Origin: a virus
Reading direction: 5' to 3' (one strand)
Length of the DNA: 64,000 nt
Virus record (IMG/VR): IMGVR_UViG_3300044634_002252
Location: 26,140-90,139 of that record
The notes below the pieces were generated by a model. The model saw only the letters and a list, made by a program, of their open reading frames with translations, did no database searches and was not told where the DNA came from. Positions within the stretch are counted from its first letter, which is position 1. Each line of letters begins with the position of its first letter. This document shows positions 34,066 to 44,200 of the stretch, piece after piece. A program made the translations under genes and the position numbers.

Positions 34066-34488
34066 TTATACCAGAGGTATAACTCCTGATTCATAAATTT
34101 CTAATGCTTCGCTTCTGGTCTTGGCTATTCCAGATACCTGAATAGCGAACCTAAAGGAATCTTCTGCATTATTAATAAATGTATATGTATGAACAGATGA
34201 TGTTCCATGATAAAAGTAGTTTTCATTATCAAACTTGACAAAGATGTCATACTGTGGACGACTTTCCTCGTCTCCCCAAACAAGTGTAACCACTCTTCCA
34301 TTTATAGAGTATTCTGCATCTACGGTTTGTGGTGGCTTAGCGTTTAAGGAAAAAACTGAAGACCAGGAGGAAACCCTGTTTTTGTCGTCTGACACTATCC
34401 TATATCTTACTAGATATTTGTTTTCTGAGGTAACATCAGTCAAAGAGGATTTTGGGATTACTACCTTTTTGATTCCTGCGTCTGCCAC
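34066..34488 (-). CDS. Fn3-like tail protein
   Basis: This 140-residue protein is an Ig/Fn3-like beta sandwich: YLVRYRIVSDDKNRVSSWS, then TLVWGDEESRPQYDIFVKF and FRFAIQVSG. It lacks a signal peptide. Its ATG overlaps the stop of the upstream protein. It probably decorates the tail tip or fibre. Fn3-like domains in phage tails are common, and their role is often carbohydrate contact. Confidence 0.6.
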   Translation of the reverse strand: MADAGIKKVVIPKSSLTDVTSENKYLVRYRIVSDDKNRVSSWSSVFSLNAKPPQTVDAEYSINGRVVTLVWGDEESRPQYDIFVKFDNENYFYHGTSSVHTYTFINNAEDSFRFAIQVSGIAKTRSEALEIYESGVIPLV

Positions 34489-35663
34489 TACTCTACCCCA
34501 ATTGCAATTCTAAACTCTATGTAGTTTGAAGTGTTTGAAGCTTTTACAATAGGTAAAGCTCCGTCCGACTTGACTACCGAATACCCTGTCAATCCATATA
34601 AAGGATTGGTTGTTGTCAAATTTTCAAGTTTCATTCCATCTAAAGCAATATAGTAATCCGAAGACGGCTCATCGTCTTTTGACACCTGGGCATAAATCCT
34701 TGCAGTGTTTGCAGTATTCCAGTTAAAACCAGAAGTATAATAAAGATTTTGAATTTCTTTTGAAACTACAAAATATCTGTTTTCAGAAAAGTCACCAACT
34801 TCGGGATCTTCTTCCTGAGTAGTAACAACACCGTTATCTATATTTACTGAAAAGCTTGCATATTGCTGAGGACTTGCTGATGAAAAGAATTTAACCAAAA
34901 TCTTAACATTGTCTGGAACATTTGCATCTTCTCCATCTTTATTTATTAAAGAAAACGCAAGCTTAATTTTATCAGTTGGCGCATTTTTGCTAAAGCTAAA
35001 TGATGTCTCTGCTCTTTCTATGTAGCTACCAGAAGTAATGGAGACGCCTTCCGTTATGCTAGATGCTAGCTGAGAACTGTCTCCAGCAATCATAATCATA
35101 TTATTAAAGAATCTGCATCTTTCATTTCTGCCAACTCTTGTGCTATCTGTAAAGATTCTGTTATCCGCATTAGTATGGAATGTAGGAGTTTCGACCATTG
35201 TTCCATTTACAATATATTCTCCAGTAATTACGTTATTTCCAGCCGTATCTAGTGGCGCATAAACTGATGGAATCTCGTCTGATCCCTGCAGCTTCCAGCC
35301 TTCATTCTGATTAAACAAAAAAAAGTTTTTGCTGTCGAATGAGCCTGCAGAGGGGTTTGATTGTGCTGGAAAAATTCCAACTTCTGTAATTTCATATCTC
35401 TCTTCTGTGGGCAATTCAGCAGTCAGCACTAGCTTTGTTAAATTATTTTCATTAATATATCCCTTTGAAATAATTGGAACACGAAACATCTCAAAGTCTA
35501 ATGATTTTTTTTCTGAATATTCTGTTTTTTGAGAATTGGTAAATCCAGACTCTTCGCTATTCAGAGCCGATGGCCCACAGCCCACAGCAATATAAGAGGC
35601 ATAAGCTGGTGCTTGTCCGATAAGGTATTTAGCCAATATACCTTTTCCAGTATTTGTAATCAT
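34488..35663 (-). CDS. Minor tail/fibre-like protein
   Basis: This 391-residue protein begins MITNTGKGILAKYLIGQAP, similar to the N-terminal attachment region of tail fibres and tail-collar proteins (YASYIAVGCG and YEITEVGIFPA are other landmarks). A jelly-roll/carbohydrate-binding-like part follows. It overlaps both neighbours by one base. It is probably a receptor-binding or fibre component. Confidence 0.6.
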   Translation of the reverse strand: MITNTGKGILAKYLIGQAPAYASYIAVGCGPSALNSEESGFTNSQKTEYSEKKSLDFEMFRVPIISKGYINENNLTKLVLTAELPTEERYEITEVGIFPAQSNPSAGSFDSKNFFLFNQNEGWKLQGSDEIPSVYAPLDTAGNNVITGEYIVNGTMVETPTFHTNADNRIFTDSTRVGRNERCRFFNNMIMIAGDSSQLASSITEGVSITSGSYIERAETSFSFSKNAPTDKIKLAFSLINKDGEDANVPDNVKILVKFFSSASPQQYASFSVNIDNGVVTTQEEDPEVGDFSENRYFVVSKEIQNLYYTSGFNWNTANTARIYAQVSKDDEPSSDYYIALDGMKLENLTTTNPLYGLTGYSVVKSDGALPIVKASNTSNYIEFRIAIGVE

Positions 35664-36187
35664 TATGAAGACTCCTCAGAGTATATTGTATCATGTAGCT
35701 GGCCTATGTTGGAAATAACTTGCACTTCTACTTGCTCCTCTGGTTTCAGATTAATTAGATCTATAACCAAATCGCCAGTATTAGGGTCTACATAGACATA
35801 CTTACAGTTTGGAACCTCAACGTCATCCAGGATATCATAGCCGCTACCGCATTCTGGAGTCTTGGTATAAATAGAAATTGCAAAATTCTTAAAATAGTCT
35901 TTGTCAGTTCTAGATAGCGGAACTATGTTTTCTGATCTATACTGATAGGCCAAGTCTGAAAGATTTTTTACAAGTTGGTATGTAACGTTTTGACCATTTA
36001 TAATATCATTTCTAACAACGTTGATTATTTCTTGACCACCAATGTCTTCAAAAATAAGATCCACCATTACGTCTTCTGTAAGTGTGCTGTCAGAAAAGTT
36101 CAGCAGGTCTGGGGTAGCAATTTTTACGGAGCTGCTGGTGTTTGAGGCATAAGCTCTAGTTTCTGTTGATAATGGTCTAGAATCCAT
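35663..36187 (-). CDS. Tail tip/baseplate protein
   Basis: This 174-residue protein is not recognised with certainty. It is beta-rich, with YVDPNTGDLVIDLINLKPEEQ and VQVISNIGQLHDTIY at the C-terminus. It overlaps the large tail-hub protein by one base and the fibre-like protein by one base. Position in the tail operon makes it a baseplate or fibre-connection protein. Confidence 0.5.
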   Translation of the reverse strand: MDSRPLSTETRAYASNTSSSVKIATPDLLNFSDSTLTEDVMVDLIFEDIGGQEIINVVRNDIINGQNVTYQLVKNLSDLAYQYRSENIVPLSRTDKDYFKNFAISIYTKTPECGSGYDILDDVEVPNCKYVYVDPNTGDLVIDLINLKPEEQVEVQVISNIGQLHDTIYSEESS

Positions 36188-39100
36188 TATGCCACCTCAC
36201 TTAAAAATACAGACATCTCTGGGCCGTCTGAGGATACTGAGTACTCTATCTGATAAACTACAAACCTATCGCTATCGTCTGATACTTGATTTATATTGTT
36301 TGTATCCTTATAGTTAATATTAACAATATCTCCTAGCTGTAATATTGGCACTCCAAAAACATTAACCCCAACAGATTTTCTTGGCTTCATAACTTTAGAT
36401 ATCATCCAAGACATTAGATTTTCTGCATCGTCATGTGACTGTATATATGGTGCATCTAGGGTAAAATCTTTTTTACCATGAGTTAGTCTGCTAACCTTTA
36501 TGTCCTGATAATCTTGCTTAAATTTTGTTGGATAACTAACTAATTGCTGACCATCAAATTGTGGATTAGATAGGTCGCTATTTTTATCAAAGTATTCATC
36601 TACAGTTAGCTCGTGAGTAGACTGCTGAGTAAAGGTAACTCCCTGAATTCTTAAGTAGTTTCCGCTTGTCTCATCTAAACTTAATGCTGTGTCAGTTGCA
36701 TTAAATATTAAGAACTCTGCTCCATATGCAGTAGCCATAAATCCAGAAGTAGTGTATCCCTTTATTTGATTAAATGTTGGAGATAGCTTTGCATAAAGAG
36801 CTGGAAAAGCTTTGTCATATCTTATATTGAAGTAAGCGGCCTCTCTCATAATTGTTCCAAACTCTTCAAAATAGATGTTGTATCTTGGCGGTTCTGATGG
36901 GCTAATTCCAGATAGATATGTTGACTGCACTACGCCACTTAGGGCATACTTTCTAAATGATTCATTCATGCTTATCTCCTCTCCAGAGAAGACGTCGCTT
37001 ATTGGAGTATCCAGTGCATACGCTGTATTTTGAGAATAATTATTTGTAATTGCATAAATATTTTCAAACATGGCTCTGGATCCACCACGAACAAATAAAC
37101 ACATGTTTCTGTGTATTGGCAATGGATTGTCGTCTACGACTGTAGCTATTAGCTTATTATTAATATATAAGAAGAATCTTCTAGATGTTCCAATATCCTG
37201 GTACTCAACTGCTAGGTCATAGACAGTTGGTTTGTCTTCATTCGCCATTCTATATTGACCAGTAAAATTACCATCATCTACTAAGATTTGTGCGAAGCCG
37301 CCAAATAGCTTTACTGGCATAGCTTTGGTTTCAGAGCTATTGGTTGACTTTGCTACCTTATAGAATAATACATTGTGTATTTCGTCTGAGTTATCGTACG
37401 AATTTATGTTATTTTCGGTAAGTGCAACTATCTCAAAAAAGTATCCATTGTTTGTTTCTGGATTTACTAAAATTCCTAGACCGCCACTGGCACCAGAAAT
37501 TATTGATGCTTGGCTTGGTGTGCTTGATGATCCTAAATAGTAAGATGACGATCCAATTGGAGTTTGTGCACTATTTACATTATTCTCAACTTTGCCAACA
37601 ATCCTCATCCTAGAGCCAAAGTGTTTATACTTATCATCTAAAGGTTTGTATACGTATGATATAAAGTCTGTTGGAGTATCGGCAGTTGTGAATGCTGGAC
37701 CAGTAAATACAAAAGCTGATGACTGGATTGTTCCAGGAGCCATGGACTCTTCTGAAACATTTTCTAGCTGAGGTTTATAGGTTAGAAAGTTTTTAAGAAT
37801 TCCAGTTCTAGAAGAATTTTGTGCAAGAGAATTATTAGAACCAATTGCTCCAGAAATAACTGTCTGTGCTGTAGCATTTCCAAATAACTGAGATCCGTTC
37901 ATGACGCACCCACGAACATTTTGGTTGTCTGACCAATAAGAAGAAAGGCCAGCCTGGTGACTAACAATCTTAGTACCAAATTGGTTTCTTCCATGCTTGG
38001 CTACTGGACCGTTTGCTAGCTGAGGTCTGCCCTCAATAGTGACATAGTTTGGCTCAGAATATATCCTAACTCTTCCAGTTGGATACATCTTTCCATTAAA
38101 TGGCAATTTGGCAAAATACTTTTGATAGTCTCTTACGCTAGTTATCCATACCCTGCCAATACCACCAGAAACAGATGCATCTGCAACGAGTTCTCCATTA
38201 ATATTTTCTTGTAAGATAGTTCTCTCTAGTCCAGGAATTTCAAATTCTACGGCATCGTATTTTATAACTTCACCATTTGCATAGAAGTATCCGTTATACC
38301 TTGTAATCCAATAAACACTTTCTCCTAGATCCATAATGTTATTTTCAATAGTTCCGTTAACAACAAGTGGTGGTTGATCGTTCAGAGAGGTGCTCAGTGG
38401 AATGGCAGCCAAAACAAAATTAGACTGATTATTCACAACATCATTTACCGATTTTGTATTTTCAGAACCAGCTACCTCCCAAAGTAAAGCAGGTCTATAA
38501 ATCCATACCTTATCTTTATCTATCATGCTTGCCTGTCTAATAGTTCCGTAAGATCTTTGAATATATCTAGTATTATAGTTAATCTTTCCACCATTAAAAA
38601 CATCATCTTTTTGACTTGCAATTTGAACAATATTTGCTAGCTTTGCGCTTGTCGTCTTATTGGCTAGTTGACCATCTACAGAAAAATCTTTTGATCCATA
38701 GAGTGTTAGGTCTATCTCTCTTTCAGATTCTGAAGGTAGCATATATTCTTTTGACATTACGACTAAGTTATTATACTCGTCAAAGAACATAGCACTTTGG
38801 GTTGATACAGCTATATCATTCAATACCTCTGCCAAAGATTTATCTGGTGCCACAAAAAAGTTTGGAATTATTGCCTCTGAGAAATTATTTAATCTCTTAA
38901 AAATATAGTTTGAGAATCCAACAGAGTCTAGTACCATAGATACTGCATAGCTAAGGGATGCATTTTGAATAAAAGTTTGTGGCGCTGCCTTTGATTCAAA
39001 ATAAAAGAATAGATCTCTAAGCTCTATCTTGACAGATCTGTCTTCTGAAGTTAACTCTGGAACTTGTTCGGAGTACATTGTTTTAATTGGCACATAGTAG

Positions 39101-40548
39101 TCTTCTCCATTAACATCTAGAATAACTTCGTATAGTTTAAACTGAATGCCCTTATTTAAATATCTTCTAACAATGCTATTAGTGTTGTTAGAACTAAATG
39201 CCAAGTCATAGTCAAATAGTGATATAGATCCTACCCCTGCTAAAAGTTGCCCTACTGGCATTCCGCTATTTCCAAGGTCGGAAGCGGCCTTTGTAACACT
39301 AAACCCCTCCACCTTATCAGAAAGATTTACTGCCAGCCTAGGGGATAGTTCAATTAGGTCAAATGTTGAATCTACCTTATTCATTGTATCTACTACAATG
39401 CGTATTCCAGAAATTTCATCAAACTCTCTGTACTTCTTTATTCCGTCTGTTGGGTCTAAGTAAAATGCTGGAGCTGTTAGGTTTGTTGCAAAGTTTGTAA
39501 GCTTATTTACCTGAGACTCCTCAAGATGCCATCCGTATTCTGGAACAAAGGTTTCGTAATCTTCTAAATAGTCTAGCCAGATATGATATGTTCCAATCTC
39601 ATCAGCTGTTTCTTTAATGAGATAAGCCTGACCATTAAGAGATTGCTCTGGAAGAAAGCTTTGTGTATAATACTCATCTGCCTTAATAAAAATATCTTTA
39701 TAGATTTCTGGAACAATTAGTCCGTAAGAAAGCTCTAAGTATCCGTCTGACTTAATTATAGGAGTTCCGTCTTCTCTTGTTGAGCTAAGGTCGAAGGACA
39801 CGGCATCTGTCCAGTTATTATCTTTTAATGTTTGAACTTTCCATTTTACTGGAGTTGTGCTATTTTGATTTCCAAAAAATGGATCTTCAAAGTCGCCACC
39901 GTTTTCGGAGAAGGTTCCAAGGTCAATATCGCCTATGTTGGTTTGCATTTTTACAACCAGTCTGTTTGCTGGAACTATGTTTTTATATACAACAAAAGGA
40001 GATGCATCATCTATAAAGTATTGATTATTAATAAATTTATTAGCAATTCCTCTTTCAGTGCCAGCCTCTGTTCTATATGATGACCAGTATTTGAATTGAT
40101 CATCTTTATGTGCCATATAATACCTTGGCCTTCTGACCATATCAATATTAGTAAAATGAGTGTACTTACCAGGGAAATACCTAAGTTTGTTAATTCCTGA
40201 ACGGGGCCTAAATTTTCCGAAACAGTCTTCTAATGAATAAAGAAGTCTTTCTTTTTCTTTTGGAGGCGTAAATAGGATTGGAGTTTCATCGTCATCTTCA
40301 AGGCCACCGTCAATAACTACATCTGCGTCTGTTGCATTTGTGTAAAAATTTCCAGAGTCGCTCTCATCAAATGAGGTTACTGCTAGTCCGTAGTCACTGG
40401 ATGGACCCTCAGATGGGCGGTATCTGTAGTTACCAATCTTTAGAATGTTTTCTGCAATATTCATATTCCATTCTGCAATTACAGCAGAATTAGTTTTAAT
40501 TGTAGAAGATGTCTCTAAATGATTTAATAGTTCATCATTCTTAAACAT
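36187..40548 (-). CDS. Large tail hub/tip protein
   Basis: This 1453-residue protein follows the tape measure and the 232-residue tail protein, the usual place for the Tal/gp27-like hub. The N-terminal half is rich in beta strands with short acidic and aromatic stretches. A concanavalin A/LamG-like domain near residues 1080-1170 includes TSRRFFLYINNKLIATV and FVRGGSRAMFENIYAI. A C-terminal part (SVGVNVFGVPILQLGDIVN) resembles the domain where phage hubs end. No peptidase or lysozyme motif was seen. It probably forms the tail tip and may bind glycans. Confidence 0.65.
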   Translation of the reverse strand: MFKNDELLNHLETSSTIKTNSAVIAEWNMNIAENILKIGNYRYRPSEGPSSDYGLAVTSFDESDSGNFYTNATDADVVIDGGLEDDDETPILFTPPKEKERLLYSLEDCFGKFRPRSGINKLRYFPGKYTHFTNIDMVRRPRYYMAHKDDQFKYWSSYRTEAGTERGIANKFINNQYFIDDASPFVVYKNIVPANRLVVKMQTNIGDIDLGTFSENGGDFEDPFFGNQNSTTPVKWKVQTLKDNNWTDAVSFDLSSTREDGTPIIKSDGYLELSYGLIVPEIYKDIFIKADEYYTQSFLPEQSLNGQAYLIKETADEIGTYHIWLDYLEDYETFVPEYGWHLEESQVNKLTNFATNLTAPAFYLDPTDGIKKYREFDEISGIRIVVDTMNKVDSTFDLIELSPRLAVNLSDKVEGFSVTKAASDLGNSGMPVGQLLAGVGSISLFDYDLAFSSNNTNSIVRRYLNKGIQFKLYEVILDVNGEDYYVPIKTMYSEQVPELTSEDRSVKIELRDLFFYFESKAAPQTFIQNASLSYAVSMVLDSVGFSNYIFKRLNNFSEAIIPNFFVAPDKSLAEVLNDIAVSTQSAMFFDEYNNLVVMSKEYMLPSESEREIDLTLYGSKDFSVDGQLANKTTSAKLANIVQIASQKDDVFNGGKINYNTRYIQRSYGTIRQASMIDKDKVWIYRPALLWEVAGSENTKSVNDVVNNQSNFVLAAIPLSTSLNDQPPLVVNGTIENNIMDLGESVYWITRYNGYFYANGEVIKYDAVEFEIPGLERTILQENINGELVADASVSGGIGRVWITSVRDYQKYFAKLPFNGKMYPTGRVRIYSEPNYVTIEGRPQLANGPVAKHGRNQFGTKIVSHQAGLSSYWSDNQNVRGCVMNGSQLFGNATAQTVISGAIGSNNSLAQNSSRTGILKNFLTYKPQLENVSEESMAPGTIQSSAFVFTGPAFTTADTPTDFISYVYKPLDDKYKHFGSRMRIVGKVENNVNSAQTPIGSSSYYLGSSSTPSQASIISGASGGLGILVNPETNNGYFFEIVALTENNINSYDNSDEIHNVLFYKVAKSTNSSETKAMPVKLFGGFAQILVDDGNFTGQYRMANEDKPTVYDLAVEYQDIGTSRRFFLYINNKLIATVVDDNPLPIHRNMCLFVRGGSRAMFENIYAITNNYSQNTAYALDTPISDVFSGEEISMNESFRKYALSGVVQSTYLSGISPSEPPRYNIYFEEFGTIMREAAYFNIRYDKAFPALYAKLSPTFNQIKGYTTSGFMATAYGAEFLIFNATDTALSLDETSGNYLRIQGVTFTQQSTHELTVDEYFDKNSDLSNPQFDGQQLVSYPTKFKQDYQDIKVSRLTHGKKDFTLDAPYIQSHDDAENLMSWMISKVMKPRKSVGVNVFGVPILQLGDIVNINYKDTNNINQVSDDSDRFVVYQIEYSVSSDGPEMSVFLSEVA

Positions 40549-41247
40549 TTACACCTCTTCCAGCGTTACCGATATGTTCCAAAAATCGTGTGTATTGGAT
40601 CCACGCTTAACAACGGTATAGGAAAAGTCTGCAATAAACATTTCGACCAGTTGATTGTAGTGTGGAAGATGCGAGTATGCCTGATCATCATTTCCAAAAA
40701 CAGAGTATTTGTCATACGCAAGATATACCCAGAAAGAACCTTGATGGTTTTCATACCATCTTAAAAGCTCGACTCCACCAGCGCCGCCATCTGTTGTGTA
40801 TTGCTCAGAAGAATTTGTTATATTTGGCAAAATACTAAATGAACCATCTACGCCCTTTTCTCTAGATCCAGAAGTAGTTAAGTCAGGCTCTCCAGTTGCT
40901 TGCTCAAAGTTTGGCCTTGACTTATGAGACCTAGATGGTAGCATGTCCCAAGAAGTAGAGACTGTTAGCTTATCTGCAATGTGATAAGAGCGCATTCTTC
41001 CGTTCACCATGCGCTTACGGCTTTCAATTCTTGTTGGTCTAAAATCTATAGGAGACCTATTGTCATCCGACAGTATTAAGAACTGATCTAAATTTGCTAG
41101 ATCGCTATTAGAACTAGTATCAGAGTTAACTTCAAGGCCATTTGGAACATACAGGCCATCTACGATTGTGCCAGGGTTTTCAGACCACAGCATGGCTTGT
41201 GGTCTTTGATACTTTTTACGGCCTAGCACGTAGTCTTCTGTAGCCAT
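40549..41247 (-). CDS. Distal-tail-like protein
   Basis: This 232-residue protein lies between tape measure and hub, the usual place of a Dit-type distal tail protein. It has SRKRMVNGRMRSYHIADKL, LLRWYENHQGSFWVYLAY and a C-terminal FIADFSYTVVKRG, which fits a tail-tube-like ring fold. It overlaps the hub by no bases and the tape measure by one base. The call rests on order and size. Confidence 0.55.
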   Translation of the reverse strand: MATEDYVLGRKKYQRPQAMLWSENPGTIVDGLYVPNGLEVNSDTSSNSDLANLDQFLILSDDNRSPIDFRPTRIESRKRMVNGRMRSYHIADKLTVSTSWDMLPSRSHKSRPNFEQATGEPDLTTSGSREKGVDGSFSILPNITNSSEQYTTDGGAGGVELLRWYENHQGSFWVYLAYDKYSVFGNDDQAYSHLPHYNQLVEMFIADFSYTVVKRGSNTHDFWNISVTLEEV

Positions 41248-44200
41248 TAAAACTTATTTCCCCTAATTCTTTGAGAGTCGATCTGCTTGATTTGTCCGAT
41301 AACTGACCTAGCAATTTGGTCTGCATTAGCATCTGTCTTGACGTTAACATTTACTTCATAATTATACACTGAATCGCTTGACTGTGCTCCATTATTTATA
41401 GCCCTCATCTTGTCCACACCGTACTTTTGAACAGCATACTTGCTCATTACAAATTCTCCAGGAGTTAGCATTGCTGGCACTGTATCTGTGCCTCTTGCAA
41501 ATCCACCATCGACAAAGTATTTTGGAACTAGTCCACCCTTAGCTAGAGCTACATAACTGCCTCTAGGCCTTCCTAGCGCCTGATTCGTAGCATTGACATA
41601 GTCTGTAACCTGGCTGCCAGATGCAGTTCCTGATGCGATTGCTGGCAAAACTACATCTTCAAAGTACGCTCTATTCCTTGACGCTGTTCCCGAATTTTGT
41701 AAAATCTTATTTGGGTCTAAAGGATTTGTTCGCATTTGATTCCAATAATTTACAATTTCCTTAACAATATCCAAAGCAGTTTGCATGGCATCTTTAAACG
41801 ATTGGCTAGAAGTAACAGCCAAGTCAATTCCGTTCTTTACCTGTCTCCACTCAAGAGATGTCTTTCCAAGAACTACTAATGATGCAGTGTCTGCAGCAAG
41901 CTTTGCTTCTGCTTTTCTAACTGCCTCAGTTGCTGGCTCTAGCCTTTGCTCTTCAATCTTAAATATTTCTTTTTGAATCTTTAGGATATCTGCTTCTAAT
42001 TGCTCTCTTGTCTTTCCGCCAGAAGACCTTAAGCTGCCAAGAGCTCCCTGCCTAGATGCCTCTATCATGTCTCTCTGGTTTCCAATAGCACCCTGTGCAG
42101 ATTGAGCTCTCATTTCCTGGGCTGCCCTGGCAGCTCCTGCAATGTCACCCTGAGTTAAAGCATCGGCAAGGGAAATCTGTGTTTTCTGTTGAGCAGAGAT
42201 AGCTTCATTTGCTTTTTCAATCTTATCTAAAGCCTCTATCCTCTTGTCATACTTTTTATTAACCTCATCCTCTTGCCACTCAATTTCTTGAATTCCAGCT
42301 TGAAGATCGTCCATCTTAAACTGTAAGGCCCCTATTTCATTTTGAGCCTGAGCCATAATTTCTCTTGCACCTGTTTGAGCAACTCCTTCAATGCTAAAGC
42401 TCTTAAGATCAACTTCCATATCAATTTGAAGCTTTTCTTCTTGTGCAGCAAAGGCTTCCATAGCCTTACCAAATCCATCTTGGAAAACTGATTCTTTAAA
42501 TTCAATGCTGTCTATGACCTGTTGCATTCGAGTAGCAAACTCTGCTGGTAATTCGTCGATCATGCCAGTCAAAAAGTCTTGGTAGGTTTTTGAAAGTGTG
42601 GCATCAAACTTAATAGCTGCCTGTTGCAATTCGTTAAGCTTAGTGTTGTTTGTATTAAAGCGATCAGCCATCGCCCTTTCGCCTGAAGCATCCTGAATAT
42701 CCTGAATTAGCTGTAGTCTTGCTGCTACTAAACCTATCTTAGAAGCAGCCTCATTTGCGTCAGTTGCTAGAGTTTTAAGCTCTTCTGAAGAAATGCTCTT
42801 TGATGCAATGGCTGCAGCTAGGGCTGGATTTTCAATTGCCTTAAGTGCTTCGGCAACAGACATGCCAGAACCAACTAGCTTATTGAAAGCGTTTGATTGA
42901 TTTAATGCTTCTTGAGATGACTTCTTTAGTGATGACTGGTATTCTCCCAAGGCAATTTCGTTAAACATTTTAGCAAGGTTTTTACCTTCTTTTGTTATTG
43001 TTAACAGTCCATTTTTAAATTTTACAAACTTTGTCTGTACATCTTTATCAAGTCCAAGGATATAGTCTATAAATGTTGTGTTAGTTCCACTCTTCATTAA
43101 ACGCTGCTCAAGTCCTTCGAACTGCTTCATGTTTTTATTACCACCAAGCCACTTACTTAGCTCTTTTGCACCGCCTGCGGCATCAACGGCTGCAGACCTT
43201 ACTTCTTTAAGTCTCTTTAGCGGTTCTGCGTATGGGTCTGTTTTTCCGCCACCTGTGGTGTCCTCAGGATCTTCACCATCAGTGTTGCCGTCTTTGCTTC
43301 CTGTGCCACCTTCTCCAACAGTCCAGGCAGAAGCTGCGCCACCATAAGTAGCTTGGTCTACGACTGCGCTACCAGTGCTAGTGATTCCCTTTTCTGCCAT
43401 ATATGCTGCCAAAACGCCTTTATCAGATTTTCCAGCTAAGAAGTCTACTGTTACTTGATAAGATGCCTCATTGTCTCCTCCAGAAATAACATCCCAGTTA
43501 GCAATCATTGATCTTAGCTGAGCACCTAAAACTGGATCTTTAGTGGTATCTGCCATTTCTGTAATATACTTAAGGTCTATTGTTTCTGGGAAATCCTTTG
43601 TTTTATCCATATAGTCTTTAATAGAGTCAATCTTTTCTTCGCCCTTTACATTTAAGTCAATGGTGAAGCCGTACTTACTCCTAAAGTTAGTTAGCGCTGA
43701 TAGAGCTTCAAAGCTAGAATCAAAGTCTCGATCTTTTTGAGCAAACATTTGCAAATATATTGGATAATTTTCTTGTTTTACATTAGAAGTTGCAAGCAGT
43801 TGCAATAGATCATTTGCCTCACCAGTGCCCTTTGCTTTTACCAATGCGGAAAACTCTGTACTGATCTTTCCACCTGTTTTATCATCAGCAGCTAGCAAGC
43901 TAGTTATAACTTGTGGATCAAGTTCTTTAGATAGGTAAGCTAAAGATAGTGTGGCCTGGAACTCTCGGCTATAGCCCTTCTTGTTATCCATTTCATCAAT
44001 GGCTTTTATAGCCTGATCGCCAAATATTTTATCTGTGCCCTCTGTATATACGTTTGCTGCGGCTGACTTAAATCCATCATCAAAGGTTGTCTTATCCATT
44101 GCTAATGACTGCTGAATTATGCTGTCAAAAATAGCAGCGTTAGATTGCCTAATTGTCTCTACGTCTGATTCTCTCTTCTTGTATAAGTCGTTCAAATCTT